Source: Caulobacter endophyticus
GTDB lineage: Bacteria > Pseudomonadota > Alphaproteobacteria > Caulobacterales > Caulobacteraceae
NCBI RefSeq assembly: GCF_003116815.1
Contig: NZ_QDKQ01000034.1
Coordinates: 248,001 to 312,000 of the forward strand
DNA length: 64,000 nucleotides
Direction: 5' to 3'
The notes under the pieces were generated by a model. It saw nothing but the letters and a program-made list of their open reading frames with translations. It made no database searches and was not told where the DNA came from. The first letter of the stretch is position 1; each line of letters begins with the position of its first letter. Shown piece by piece: positions 43,177-51,413 of the stretch. The position numbers were made by a program, and so were the translations under genes.

Positions 43177-43638
43177 TCATTCGCCCTTGAGCAACCTTTC
43201 CAGTCGCGCTTCCTCGTCGGCCGACAACACTTCGGGCTCGGCCTGGGCGGTTCGCCGGCGGCGCAGCAGCGCGACCATCAGCCCCCCGCCGATCAGCAGA
43301 ACCCCAAGGGGCGTCAGCCAAAGCACCGCGTTTCCGGCCGAGAACGGCGGCTTCAGCAGCACGAACTCGCCATAGCGCTCCGTCAGGAACGCACGGATCT
43401 CCGCGTCGCTCCGGCCCTGCTTCACTTGGTCGCGCACAAGAAGACGCAAGTCATGGGCAAGCGCCGCCTCCGAGTCGTCGATGGACTCGTTCTGGCAGAC
43501 AAGGCAGCGCACTTCCTTGAACAGATCGCGCGCCCTGGCCTCCTGGGCGGCGTCGGGCAGGCGCTCTGAAGGGTCGGACGCGGCGGCCATGCAGGCGATG
43601 GCGGCCAGGGCGACGGCAAGCGTGCGGAAAGCCTTCAC
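43177..43638 (-). CDS. ccmH: Cytochrome c maturation protein CcmH (CycL)
   Basis: Membrane-anchored thiol protein of 153 residues that helps reduce the apocytochrome CxxCH site for heme attachment. A Sec signal lies at the N-terminus (LAVALAAIACMAAA). The redox motif is RCLVCQNESI near residue 44, and one membrane helix lies near residue 105 (VLWLTPLGVLLIGGGLMVAL). The start is a GTG overlapping the ccmF stop (GTGA). It is the last gene of the ccmI-E-F-H unit. Confidence 0.94.
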   Translation of the reverse strand: MKAFRTLAVALAAIACMAAASDPSERLPDAAQEARARDLFKEVRCLVCQNESIDDSEAALAHDLRLLVRDQVKQGRSDAEIRAFLTERYGEFVLLKPPFSAGNAVLWLTPLGVLLIGGGLMVALLRRRRTAQAEPEVLSADEEARLERLLKGE

Positions 43639-45617
43639 GCCTGCGCTCCCTTGGCTTTGCGGGCCACGCCCATGCGCAGCCGGCGGTCCGACAGCGAGAT
43701 CGCCCCGCCCAGCGCCATCACCAGCGGCCCCAGGAAGATCAGCCGCACCCACGGATTGACATAGGCCCGCACCAGCCAGGCCGGCTGGCCGTTCGCGCCC
43801 GCCCGGCGCTCGCCGATGACCACGTAGAGGTCGTCCAGGCCGCGGGGGCACAGCGCCACCTCCGAGGTGGTCTGGCCGCCGGTGGGAAAGAACCGCCGCT
43901 CGGGCTGGGCGGTGCAGACCAGGCCCCCGCCCTGCTTCTCGATCCGCACGACGCCGCGCTCGGCCAGGTAGTTGGGCCCCTCCAGCGTGCCGACGTCGGC
44001 GAGGGTCAGCACGTAGCCGCCCAGCTCGATGCGGCCGCCGACCGACAGGGCCTGGGCCGTCTCCACCTTCCAGGCGGTCTCGAAACAGGCGCCCAGAACG
44101 AACAGGCCAAGGCCGGCGTGGGCGATGGTCGTGCCCCAGGCGCCGCGCGGCAGGCCGCCGGCCCGGCGGCGCACCTCGGCCCAGGGGGCGCGGAAGGCCT
44201 TCACCCGCTCGGCCAATTCAGCCAGCGCCCCGCCGATCAGCCAGAAGCCGAGCACCAGGCCCAGGCTCGCCAGCGCCTTGCGCGGCGTGACCACGGCGTA
44301 GGCGGCGAGGCCCAGGATCGCGGCAACCAGCAGGGCCAGCCACAGGCGGCGCACGACGAGGCGCGCGTCGCCCCGCTTCCAGGCCAGCAGCGGCCCGGCG
44401 GGCAGGATGGCCAGCGCCAGCACCAAGAGCGGCGTGAAGGTCAGGTTGAAGAACGGCGGCCCCACCGAGACGGCCTCGCCGTCCATGGCCTCGCGGATCA
44501 GCGGATAGAGCGTGCCCAGGAGCACCGTCGCCGTCGCCGCCGACAGGATGATGTTGTTGAGCACGATGGCGCTCTCGCGGCTGACCGGCGCGAACAGGCC
44601 GCCGGCGTTCAGGCTCGGCGCGCGGATGGCGAACATCAGGAAGCCGAAGCCCGCCGCCACGCCCATGATCGACAGCAGCAGCACCCCGCGCGTCGGATCG
44701 ACGGCGAAGGCGTGGACGCTGGTCAGCACGCCCGAGCGCACCAGGAACGCCCCCAGCATCGAGAAGCCGAAGGCGGCCAGCGCCAGGAACACCGTCCAGC
44801 CCGGCAGGGCGCCGCGCTTTTCCATCACGATGGCCGAGTGCAGCAAGGCAGCCCCGATCAGCCAGGGCATGAAGCTGGCGTTCTCGACCGGGTCCCAGAA
44901 CCACCAGCCGCCCCAGCCCAGCTCGTAATAGGCCCAGAAGGCGCCGAGCGTGATGCCGACGGTCAGCAGGCTCCAGGCCGCCAGGGTCCAGGGCCGCACC
45001 CAGCGGGCGAAGGCCGCGTCGACCTTGCCCTCGATCAGGGCCGCGACCGCGAACGAGAACACCACCGAGAAACCGACATAGCCGGCGTAGAGGAACGGCG
45101 GGTGCACCGCCAGCGCCCAGTCCTGCAGCAGCGGATTGAGCGAGCGGCCCTCCACCGGCGGATCGGCCAGGCGGCCCAGCGGGTTCGAGGCGAAGACGGT
45201 ATAGGCCAGGAAGAGCACGCCCAGCGCGCCCTGCACGGCCACGGCCCAGGCCCGCAGGCGCGGCGGCAGGCGCTCGCCGAACACCGCCACGGCGCCGCCG
45301 TAGCCGGTCAGGACGAGGCACCACAGCAGCATCGAGCCCTCGTGGCTGCCCCAGGCGCCGGCCACCTTGTAGAGCAGCGGCTTGGCGGTGTGGGAGTTGG
45401 CCGCGACATTGGCCACCGAGAAGTCGGAGGTCACGAAGGCGTAGATCAGCGCGGCGAAGGCGCAGGCCAGGGCCGCGAAGGCGCCCAGCGCCGCGCCGCG
45501 TCCCGCCCCGGTCAGCACGCCCGAGCGCCGCCACGCCCCGGCGGCGGAAAGGCCGGTCTGGGCGACCGACAGGGCCAGGGCCAGAACCAGCGCGAAGGCG
45601 CCGAACTCGACGATCAT
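43635..45617 (-). CDS. ccmF: Heme lyase component CcmF (CycK)
   Basis: Multi-pass inner-membrane protein of 660 residues that attaches heme from holo-CcmE to apocytochrome c. The periplasmic heme-handling signature GWGGWWFWDPVENASFMPWL lies near residue 235, and conserved histidines appear in AHPPFLYAGY and LLHSAIV. The ATG overlaps the ccmE stop (ATGA). Length is normal for the family. Confidence 0.96.
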   Translation of the reverse strand: MIVEFGAFALVLALALSVAQTGLSAAGAWRRSGVLTGAGRGAALGAFAALACAFAALIYAFVTSDFSVANVAANSHTAKPLLYKVAGAWGSHEGSMLLWCLVLTGYGGAVAVFGERLPPRLRAWAVAVQGALGVLFLAYTVFASNPLGRLADPPVEGRSLNPLLQDWALAVHPPFLYAGYVGFSVVFSFAVAALIEGKVDAAFARWVRPWTLAAWSLLTVGITLGAFWAYYELGWGGWWFWDPVENASFMPWLIGAALLHSAIVMEKRGALPGWTVFLALAAFGFSMLGAFLVRSGVLTSVHAFAVDPTRGVLLLSIMGVAAGFGFLMFAIRAPSLNAGGLFAPVSRESAIVLNNIILSAATATVLLGTLYPLIREAMDGEAVSVGPPFFNLTFTPLLVLALAILPAGPLLAWKRGDARLVVRRLWLALLVAAILGLAAYAVVTPRKALASLGLVLGFWLIGGALAELAERVKAFRAPWAEVRRRAGGLPRGAWGTTIAHAGLGLFVLGACFETAWKVETAQALSVGGRIELGGYVLTLADVGTLEGPNYLAERGVVRIEKQGGGLVCTAQPERRFFPTGGQTTSEVALCPRGLDDLYVVIGERRAGANGQPAWLVRAYVNPWVRLIFLGPLVMALGGAISLSDRRLRMGVARKAKGAQA

Positions 45618-46108
45618 TTGACGGTCTTCTCCGGACCATAGGACGGAGGCGGCGCACCCTCGCCTCGCCACTCGCCCTGCTCCTTGATGGCTTTGGCCAC
45701 CTCGCGCGGCATGTAGCGCTCGTCGTGCTTGGCCAGCACCTGCTTGGCGACGAACACGCCGCCCTCGTCGAAGGCGCCGGTGGCGACGATTCCCTGCCCC
45801 TCGCGGAACAGGTCGGGCAGGTCGCCCTGGTAGCGCACCTTGCTGGTCGCCTTCTGGTCGGCGACCGTGAACTCCACCAGGCCGTCGGGATGCTTGACCA
45901 CGCTGCCGGCCTGGACGAGACCGCCCAGCTGCACCTTGCGGCCGGCCGGCACCCTCGCCTCCTGGGCCTGGGCGGGGGTGTAGAACAGCGAGATCGAGTC
46001 TCGCATGCCGTAAAGCGCCAGGCCCACCGCCAGGGCCGCCACCGGCGCGATCGCCAGCAGGATGGTCAGGCGCCGGCGCGCCTTGCGGGACTTGGGAAGC
46101 AGGCTCAT
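45614..46108 (-). CDS. ccmE: Heme chaperone CcmE (CycJ)
   Basis: Membrane-anchored periplasmic heme carrier of 164 residues. One N-terminal helix (LTILLAIAPVAALAVGLALYG) precedes a small OB-fold beta-barrel. The covalent heme-binding histidine is in LAKHDERYMP near residue 136, matching the HDExYxP motif. It overlaps ccmI by 4 bases and ccmF by 4 bases. Confidence 0.96.
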   Translation of the reverse strand: MSLLPKSRKARRRLTILLAIAPVAALAVGLALYGMRDSISLFYTPAQAQEARVPAGRKVQLGGLVQAGSVVKHPDGLVEFTVADQKATSKVRYQGDLPDLFREGQGIVATGAFDEGGVFVAKQVLAKHDERYMPREVAKAIKEQGEWRGEGAPPPSYGPEKTVK

Positions 46109-47235
46109 CGGGCGTCGGACTTGGGGGCGTTCAGGGTCTGGGCGGGAGCAGCGGCGGCCTGGCGCAGGGCGGCCAGCACCCGGGGCTGGTCCCTGAAGCG
46201 CGCGGAGGCATCCTTCAGGGCCGCGTCGCGACGAGCCGCGTCGCCCAGCACGGCGTAGGCCCGCACCAGCCGCACCCAGCCTTCCGGGTCGTCGGGGGCG
46301 GCGGCCAGCCTTTGGGCCAGGCCCTCGACCATGCCCTGGATCATGTCGGGCGTGACCTCGCCGGCGGCGGCGGCCTGCTGCGGCGCGGCGTCGACCAGCC
46401 GGCCGGCCTGGGCCGTGCGGTCGATCTCGGCGGCCAGCACCGGCCGGCGCGGGTCGTCGGCCGCCAGGTCGGCCAGCACCGCACGCCAGCTGGAAAGGCC
46501 GGCGTCGAGCCTGCCGTCGGCGATCTCGCCCTTGGCCAGGTGATAGCGGGCCGACAGGTTCGCAGGGTCGCGCTTCAGCGCCTCGCCGAAGGCCGTGCGG
46601 GCGTCGGCGCCCACCTGGCCCTCCTCGCTGGTCACGAAGGCCTCGCCCAGGGCGGTCCACAGGTCGGCGCGCTGCGGCGCCAGGCGCACGGCCTTGCGCA
46701 GGGCCTCGGCCGCGCCGACGGCGTCGCCGCCGGCCATGCGGGCGATGGCGAGGTTGCGATAGAGTTCGGGATTGGCGCCGTCCTTGCCCCGCGCCGCCTG
46801 CTCCAGGATCGCCACGATGCGCGGCGGATCCAGCATGGCCGGATCGCCGGCCTTCCACTCGGCCACGCGGCGGGCGAACGGCTGGTCGGGCGCGCCCGGC
46901 GCCCCGACGACGACATAGAGCCCCAGCGCCAGCAGCGGCGCCAGCGCGGCGATCGTCACGACCACGCGGCGCGGACCCAGGCCCTCCCTGGGCCAGGCCG
47001 CGCTCTGGTCGGCGGCGGCCAGCAGGCGGCGGCCGGCCTCGGCCCGGGCCGCCTTCAGCTCGCCTTCCGCCAGCAGGCCCCGCTCGGCCAGTTCGTCGAT
47101 CTCGGAAAGCTGGCGGCGGTGCACGGCCAGGGCCGGATCGTCCCCGGCCGGGGCGAGACCACGCGCCGCGCCCCGCAGCACCAGGGCGGCGACGGCGGCG
47201 GACAGACCCGCGGCGGCGATCCAGAAGCCTATCAT
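46105..47235 (-). CDS. ccmI: Cytochrome c biogenesis protein CcmI (CycH)
   Basis: Apocytochrome c chaperone of 376 residues. Two membrane helices (residues 2-25 and 92-112) flank a basic coiled cytoplasmic loop (VHRRQLSEIDELAERG). The C-terminal periplasmic part has TPR repeats (NPELYRNLAIARMAGGD, PQRADLWTALGEAF, NLSARYHLAKGEIADG). It is the first gene of the ccmIEFH operon; the promoter must lie in 47236-47314. Confidence 0.94.
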   Translation of the reverse strand: MIGFWIAAAGLSAAVAALVLRGAARGLAPAGDDPALAVHRRQLSEIDELAERGLLAEGELKAARAEAGRRLLAAADQSAAWPREGLGPRRVVVTIAALAPLLALGLYVVVGAPGAPDQPFARRVAEWKAGDPAMLDPPRIVAILEQAARGKDGANPELYRNLAIARMAGGDAVGAAEALRKAVRLAPQRADLWTALGEAFVTSEEGQVGADARTAFGEALKRDPANLSARYHLAKGEIADGRLDAGLSSWRAVLADLAADDPRRPVLAAEIDRTAQAGRLVDAAPQQAAAAGEVTPDMIQGMVEGLAQRLAAAPDDPEGWVRLVRAYAVLGDAARRDAALKDASARFRDQPRVLAALRQAAAAPAQTLNAPKSDAR

Positions 47236-47314
47236 GGCCAGAAACCGATCATGAGACCGCTGTTAGCCGGAGAAGCAGCCGCCCGTCAGTGAAAAAACGC
47301 TCTTAAGGGAGGGA

Positions 47315-48646
47315 TTAGGCCGCCATCGCCGCGACGGCGCGGCGGCGGACGATCTCGGCGGTCTTCTCGTCGCGGGTATGGACGATGTAGCCGGCCGCGA
47401 TGTCGAGATAGGCCCGGGCGATCTGCGGATCGCCGCCCTCGCCGGTGCGGGCCACGTGCAGGCAATCCTCGATATACTGGTCAAGGCGCTGGTTCAGCTT
47501 CTCCAGCGCCTTGGTCCGGGTCGCGCCGTAGCCGGCCTGGGCCGCGCAGGGACGCAGGTCCTCGATGAAGGCCAGCGCCGCCGTCGCCCGCCGCACCAGC
47601 TCCCCGTCCGGGGCGATGTCCAGCTTAGGCACGCCCTTGCCGCCGCCCATCTTGCCCATCATCGAGATCGGGCGCGACGGCAGGGCCAGCGACAGCTCCT
47701 CGTCGGCGGCGTTCATCCGCGTCTCGGCCGCCTGGGCGGCGGCCTGCTTGAACTTCGAGATCCGCTTGCCCCACGGACCGTCCTTGGCGACGTCGACCGC
47801 CTGCTCGAACTCGGTCAGCTGGTTGGCGATGCGCTGGGCGCTGGCCGCCGCCTGGCGCCCGGCCGCCTCGCCGCCCGACAGGTCGAAGCCGCGCACCTGC
47901 TCGATGCTGGCCTCGATGTCGGCCAGCATCCGCTCGCCGAACGCCTTGACCTCGGACGAGGCCAGATAGCGGTCATTGGGACGGTCCATCACGGCCGAGA
48001 TCACCCGCAGGATCCGCCACGGCTCGGGCAGGTGCGCGGCCAGCATCTCGAACATCCGGGGACCGGCGTCGCCGCTGATGGCGCAGGCGTCGCGATAGGC
48101 GAGGCGCGCCGAGGCCGCCCGCTCGCCGTTCATCCGGCTGACCCATTCCGACAGCCGCGGCAGGGCGTTGCGGACGATCACCGACAGGTCGAGATAGTCG
48201 GCCAGTTCTTCGGCGTCGCAGAGCCTGCCCACCGCCTCGAACTCGGGCCGGGTGGGATTGCGCAGGCCGCGCGCGGCGATCTTGCACAGCTGGTTGAAGA
48301 CGTCGGGCGCGCCGTTGTCGAGGTCCCAGGGATTGCAGCGCGCCGCGCCCTCGGCGACCTGGCGCGGGGCCTCGGCCTTCAGCGCGATCCACAGCAGGGC
48401 CAGAGCCCGGCGCGGAAACTGCGGCAGGTCGGCCGCGCGCGGCTGGCACAGCGGCGCGATCGGCGAGAGGATGGTGTTGCGGACGTAGCGGTCGGCCGTC
48501 TCGTCCTCGACCAGGGCGCGCACGGTCGACAGCGCCCCGCCCGTGGCGTTGGCCAGGGCGAGCTCCAGACTGCGCAGAGCCGCATCGGGCGCGGTCTCGA
48601 CCAGCGTCCGGATGATCTGCAGTTTTTGCGCGGCGAGTGCGGCCAT
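47315..48646 (-). CDS. Conserved helical protein of unknown function
   Basis: Cytoplasmic-looking protein of 443 residues with no signal or membrane segment. It is almost entirely helical and alanine-rich, with HEAT- or Pol-like spacing. A glycine/methionine-rich loop (MMGKMGGGKG) near residue 325 interrupts the helices. The start at 48646 (MAALAAQKLQ) is preferred; an in-frame ATG at 48733 would add sequence lacking coding character. It lies upstream of ccmI on the same strand with about 80 bases between. Function unknown. Confidence 0.75.
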   Translation of the reverse strand: MAALAAQKLQIIRTLVETAPDAALRSLELALANATGGALSTVRALVEDETADRYVRNTILSPIAPLCQPRAADLPQFPRRALALLWIALKAEAPRQVAEGAARCNPWDLDNGAPDVFNQLCKIAARGLRNPTRPEFEAVGRLCDAEELADYLDLSVIVRNALPRLSEWVSRMNGERAASARLAYRDACAISGDAGPRMFEMLAAHLPEPWRILRVISAVMDRPNDRYLASSEVKAFGERMLADIEASIEQVRGFDLSGGEAAGRQAAASAQRIANQLTEFEQAVDVAKDGPWGKRISKFKQAAAQAAETRMNAADEELSLALPSRPISMMGKMGGGKGVPKLDIAPDGELVRRATAALAFIEDLRPCAAQAGYGATRTKALEKLNQRLDQYIEDCLHVARTGEGGDPQIARAYLDIAAGYIVHTRDEKTAEIVRRRAVAAMAA

Positions 48647-48818
48647 GGATCTCCGCCGGGAACTGGGGGGTCCTGGCAGCGTCAACCATGTTGCGGACGA
48701 GGTTAAAACTTTCCGAAACCGCTGCTTTTTCAATGCTGGAAGACAAGGCGAATGGTCGCGGAGGCCCTGGCTCCACTTCCGCGACAGCCCGTTCGCGCCA
48801 AAATGGCGCCCGGTAGCC

Positions 48819-50210
48819 TTAACCTTCGGCGCGAGGCAGCGACAGAACCACCCTCAGGCCGCCGAGCGGCGAATCGTCCAGCCGCACCGAGCCGCCATAG
48901 GCCCGGGCCAATTCATCGACGATCGACAGGCCAAGACCCGTCCCCGGCGTGTGCTCGTCCATCCGCTGGCCGCGCTTGAGCGCATCGGCCCGCTGCCCGG
49001 GCGGAATGCCGGGACCATCGTCGTCGACGATCAGCAGCATCTTGCCCTCGCCGTCGGGCCTGGCCTCGGCCCGGATCCTGCCCTTCGACCACTTGCCGGC
49101 GTTTTCCATGACGTTGCCGGCCAGCTCCATGAAGTCCTGCCGCTCGCCCTGGAAGCACAGGTCTTCCGGACAGCGCCAGTCGATCTCCACGCCCCGGCCG
49201 TCGGACTTGTCCTGGAAGATCCGCTCCAGGGTCACGGCCAGTTCGTCGAGGATCGGCTCCACCGGCGTGCGCTCGCCGCTGGTCTGGGAGCGAGCCGCCG
49301 CGCGGGCCCGGCGCAGGTGGTGGTCGACCTGCTCGCGCATGGTCTGGGCCTGGCGCTCGACCACCTCGGCCAGCGGCCCGCCCTGCTGGCTGGCCTCGGT
49401 CAGCATCACCGACAGCGGCGTCTTCAGGGCGTGAGCGAGATTTCCCACGTGGGTGCGCTGGCGCTCGACCACTTCCTGGTTATGGGCCAGGAGGCCGTTC
49501 AGTTCGCCGGCCAGCGGCTCCAGTTCCACCGGATAGGGCCCGGCCAGCCGCTCGGCCTTGCCGCGCCGCACGTCGGCGATCTCGCGGCGCAGTCGGAAGA
49601 TCGGCTGCAGGCCGAAGCGCACCTGCACCACGATCGCCAGGATCAGGCCCGCGCCCAGCAGCAGCAGGGCGAATATGGTGATCCGGCCGAAGCGGTCGGC
49701 GTCGGCGTCGATCGGCGAGCGGTCCTCGGCGGCGATGAACACCACCGGATCGGGATAGTTGGGCAGCCGCGCCAGGATCGCCGCCGCCCGCAGCGGTTTG
49801 TCCTGCGGCCCGTGCATGTCGAAGAACTGGGTCTTGCCCGGGTCGGCGGTCAGCCGGTCCACCTGGGCGGTCGACAGCATCAGGTCGCTGTCGAACAGCG
49901 AGCGCGAGCGCTCGACCGCCTTCAGCGCCCCGTTCTTCTGGGCGAAGATCGTCCAGTAGCGCCCCGAATAGGCGCGGGTCGCGCGGATGTCGGTCAGGAA
50001 CGGCGCCTTCAGCACCCCGTCCTCCACTGCCGAGCCAGCGTAGAGGTCGTCGGTCAGCACCGCCAGCGACTGGTCGAACCGGCGGATGGCCGCGTCGCGG
50101 AACTGGGCGGTCAGGAAGGCCCCGGCCGCCAGCAGCACGATCAGCGTCCAGATGGCCGCCAGCAGCACCAGCCGCCGGACGAGCGAGCGCTTGCGGAAGT
50201 CGAGCAGCAT
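48819..50210 (-). CDS. PhoQ-like sensor histidine kinase
   Basis: Inner-membrane kinase of 463 residues. Membrane helices lie at about 12-35 and 178-198, with a periplasmic sensor between them. The H-box is NLAHALKTPLSVM near residue 258. The ATPase domain has NVMENAGKWS, DDDGPGIP and GTGLGLSIVDELA. The KTPLS H-box and the NAxKWS N-box are the PhoQ-type variants. It follows the regulator gene by 19 bases in the PepSY-regulator-kinase operon. The acidic stretch typical of enteric PhoQ is not obvious, so the signal is unknown. Confidence 0.93.
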   Translation of the reverse strand: MLLDFRKRSLVRRLVLLAAIWTLIVLLAAGAFLTAQFRDAAIRRFDQSLAVLTDDLYAGSAVEDGVLKAPFLTDIRATRAYSGRYWTIFAQKNGALKAVERSRSLFDSDLMLSTAQVDRLTADPGKTQFFDMHGPQDKPLRAAAILARLPNYPDPVVFIAAEDRSPIDADADRFGRITIFALLLLGAGLILAIVVQVRFGLQPIFRLRREIADVRRGKAERLAGPYPVELEPLAGELNGLLAHNQEVVERQRTHVGNLAHALKTPLSVMLTEASQQGGPLAEVVERQAQTMREQVDHHLRRARAAARSQTSGERTPVEPILDELAVTLERIFQDKSDGRGVEIDWRCPEDLCFQGERQDFMELAGNVMENAGKWSKGRIRAEARPDGEGKMLLIVDDDGPGIPPGQRADALKRGQRMDEHTPGTGLGLSIVDELARAYGGSVRLDDSPLGGLRVVLSLPRAEG

Positions 50211-50229
50211 CAGGCGCCGCCGCGCGGGA

Positions 50230-50907
50230 TCACCCGGCCGTCTCGCCTTCCAGCGGGATCAGGCGGTAGCCCAGGCCGCGCACCGTCTCGATGCGGTCGG
50301 CGCCCAGCTTCTTGCGAAGCCGGCCGATGAACACCTCGATGGTGTTTGAGTCGCGGTCGAAGTCCTGGTCGTACAGGTGCTCGACCAGCTCGGTGCGGCC
50401 GATCACCCGGCCCTGGTGCATCATCATGTAGTGCAGCAGGCGGTATTCCAGCGAGGTCAGCCGCAGCGGCTCGCCGTTGACGCTGGCCCGCGCCGCGCGC
50501 GGGTCCAGGCGCAGGCCGCCGCAGGTCAGGCTCGGCGCGGCGTGGCCGGCCGAGCGTCGCAGCAGCGCCCGCAGGCGCGCCAGCAGTTCCTCGGTGTGGA
50601 AGGGCTTGGTCAGATAGTCGTCGGCGCCCGCGTCGAAGCCGGCCACCTTGTCGCTCCAGTCGCCGCGGGCGGTCAGGATCAGCACCGGGGTTGCGACATT
50701 GCCGCGCCGCCAGCGCTCCAGCACCGACACCCCGTCCACCTTGGGCAAACCCAGGTCGAGAACGACCGCGTCATAGGGCTCGGTCTCGCCCAGGAACTGG
50801 GCCTCCTCGCCGTCGGCGGCGTGGTCGACGGCGTAGCCGGCGTCGGCCAGGGCCAGCTTCAGCTGGCGCGACAGGTCGGGTTCGTCTTCGACGAGCAGAA
50901 TGCGCAT
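50230..50907 (-). CDS. PhoP-like OmpR-family response regulator
   Basis: Regulator of 225 residues. The receiver has EDE at residues 7-9, the aspartate in AVVLDLGLP and K in YLTKPFH. The DNA-binding domain covers about 130-220 (LTSLEYRLLHYMM, then SNTIEVFIGRLRKK). Such proteins bind direct repeats of six bases spaced by five. A CTGAAT-N5-CTGAAC repeat is present upstream of the first gene of the operon (51267-51283), suggesting autoregulation. Confidence 0.94.
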   Translation of the reverse strand: MRILLVEDEPDLSRQLKLALADAGYAVDHAADGEEAQFLGETEPYDAVVLDLGLPKVDGVSVLERWRRGNVATPVLILTARGDWSDKVAGFDAGADDYLTKPFHTEELLARLRALLRRSAGHAAPSLTCGGLRLDPRAARASVNGEPLRLTSLEYRLLHYMMMHQGRVIGRTELVEHLYDQDFDRDSNTIEVFIGRLRKKLGADRIETVRGLGYRLIPLEGETAG

Positions 50908-50924
50908 GTTACCTAAGAGACTCC

Positions 50925-51242
50925 TTAGCCCCCGCTGAGGATCCGGCCGCTCTCGGCGTCGACGATAAAGTCGATGCGGCGGCCGTCGGTCGTCGCCCAG
51001 CGGATGCGATAGTTGCGGCCTTCCAGGCCCGCGTCCAGCAGGCGGCCGGGCGTGCGGCGGGCGATGCTCTCGATCACCGCGCTCAGCGGCACCAGCCGGC
51101 CCGACTGAACGCCGCCACGCGCCTGGTCCTGCCGGGCCCGCCAGTCGGCGCCCAGGGAGTCAGGGCCGCGCTGGGCCAGAGCCGCGCCCGGAAGGGCGGC
51201 GACGATGGCGGCTGCGGCGAGTATGGCTCGGATCGGCTTCAT
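50925..51242 (-). CDS. PepSY-domain periplasmic protein
   Basis: Exported protein of 105 residues with a Sec signal at residues 1-23 (ALAQ). The mature part is one PepSY-like domain (VPLSAVIESIARRTPGRLLDAGLEGRNYRIRWAT then IDFIVDAESGRI). PepSY proteins are thought to modulate peptidases or sensors in the periplasm. It leads the regulator-kinase pair with a 17-base gap; a role in tuning the kinase is inference. Confidence 0.87.
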   Translation of the reverse strand: MKPIRAILAAAAIVAALPGAALAQRGPDSLGADWRARQDQARGGVQSGRLVPLSAVIESIARRTPGRLLDAGLEGRNYRIRWATTDGRRIDFIVDAESGRILSGG

Positions 51243-51266
51243 GGCGTCCGGTTTAGCCGCGCACGG

Positions 51267-51283
51267 CTGAATGGAGACTGAAC
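51267..51283 (-). promoter_or_regulatory. PhoP-box-like direct repeat
   Basis: On the minus strand the sequence reads GTTCAG-N5-ATTCAG, two hexamers at 11-bp spacing, 25-41 bases upstream of the PepSY gene start. The geometry is that of OmpR/PhoP-family binding sites. Confidence 0.5.
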
Positions 51284-51352
51284 GCGGGGTTTATGAACGG
51301 TGTGCGACGTCCTGTCACGGTCCAAGGCCCAGCTTCACCGCAATCTCAGATC

Positions 51353-51372
51353 ACATAAAGATATTCTTATGT
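51353..51372. promoter_or_regulatory. AT-rich palindrome
   Basis: ACATAAAGATATTCTTATGT has 6-base arms (ACATAA/TTATGT) and is flanked on both sides by GATC. It is strikingly AT-rich for this chromosome. It lies between the end of the GntP gene and the PepSY operon promoter, so it could be an upstream operator. Confidence 0.45.
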
Positions 51373-51413
51373 CTTGATCGACAAAGCGGGCGACGATCCG
51401 CGGGCCTTGCCTC

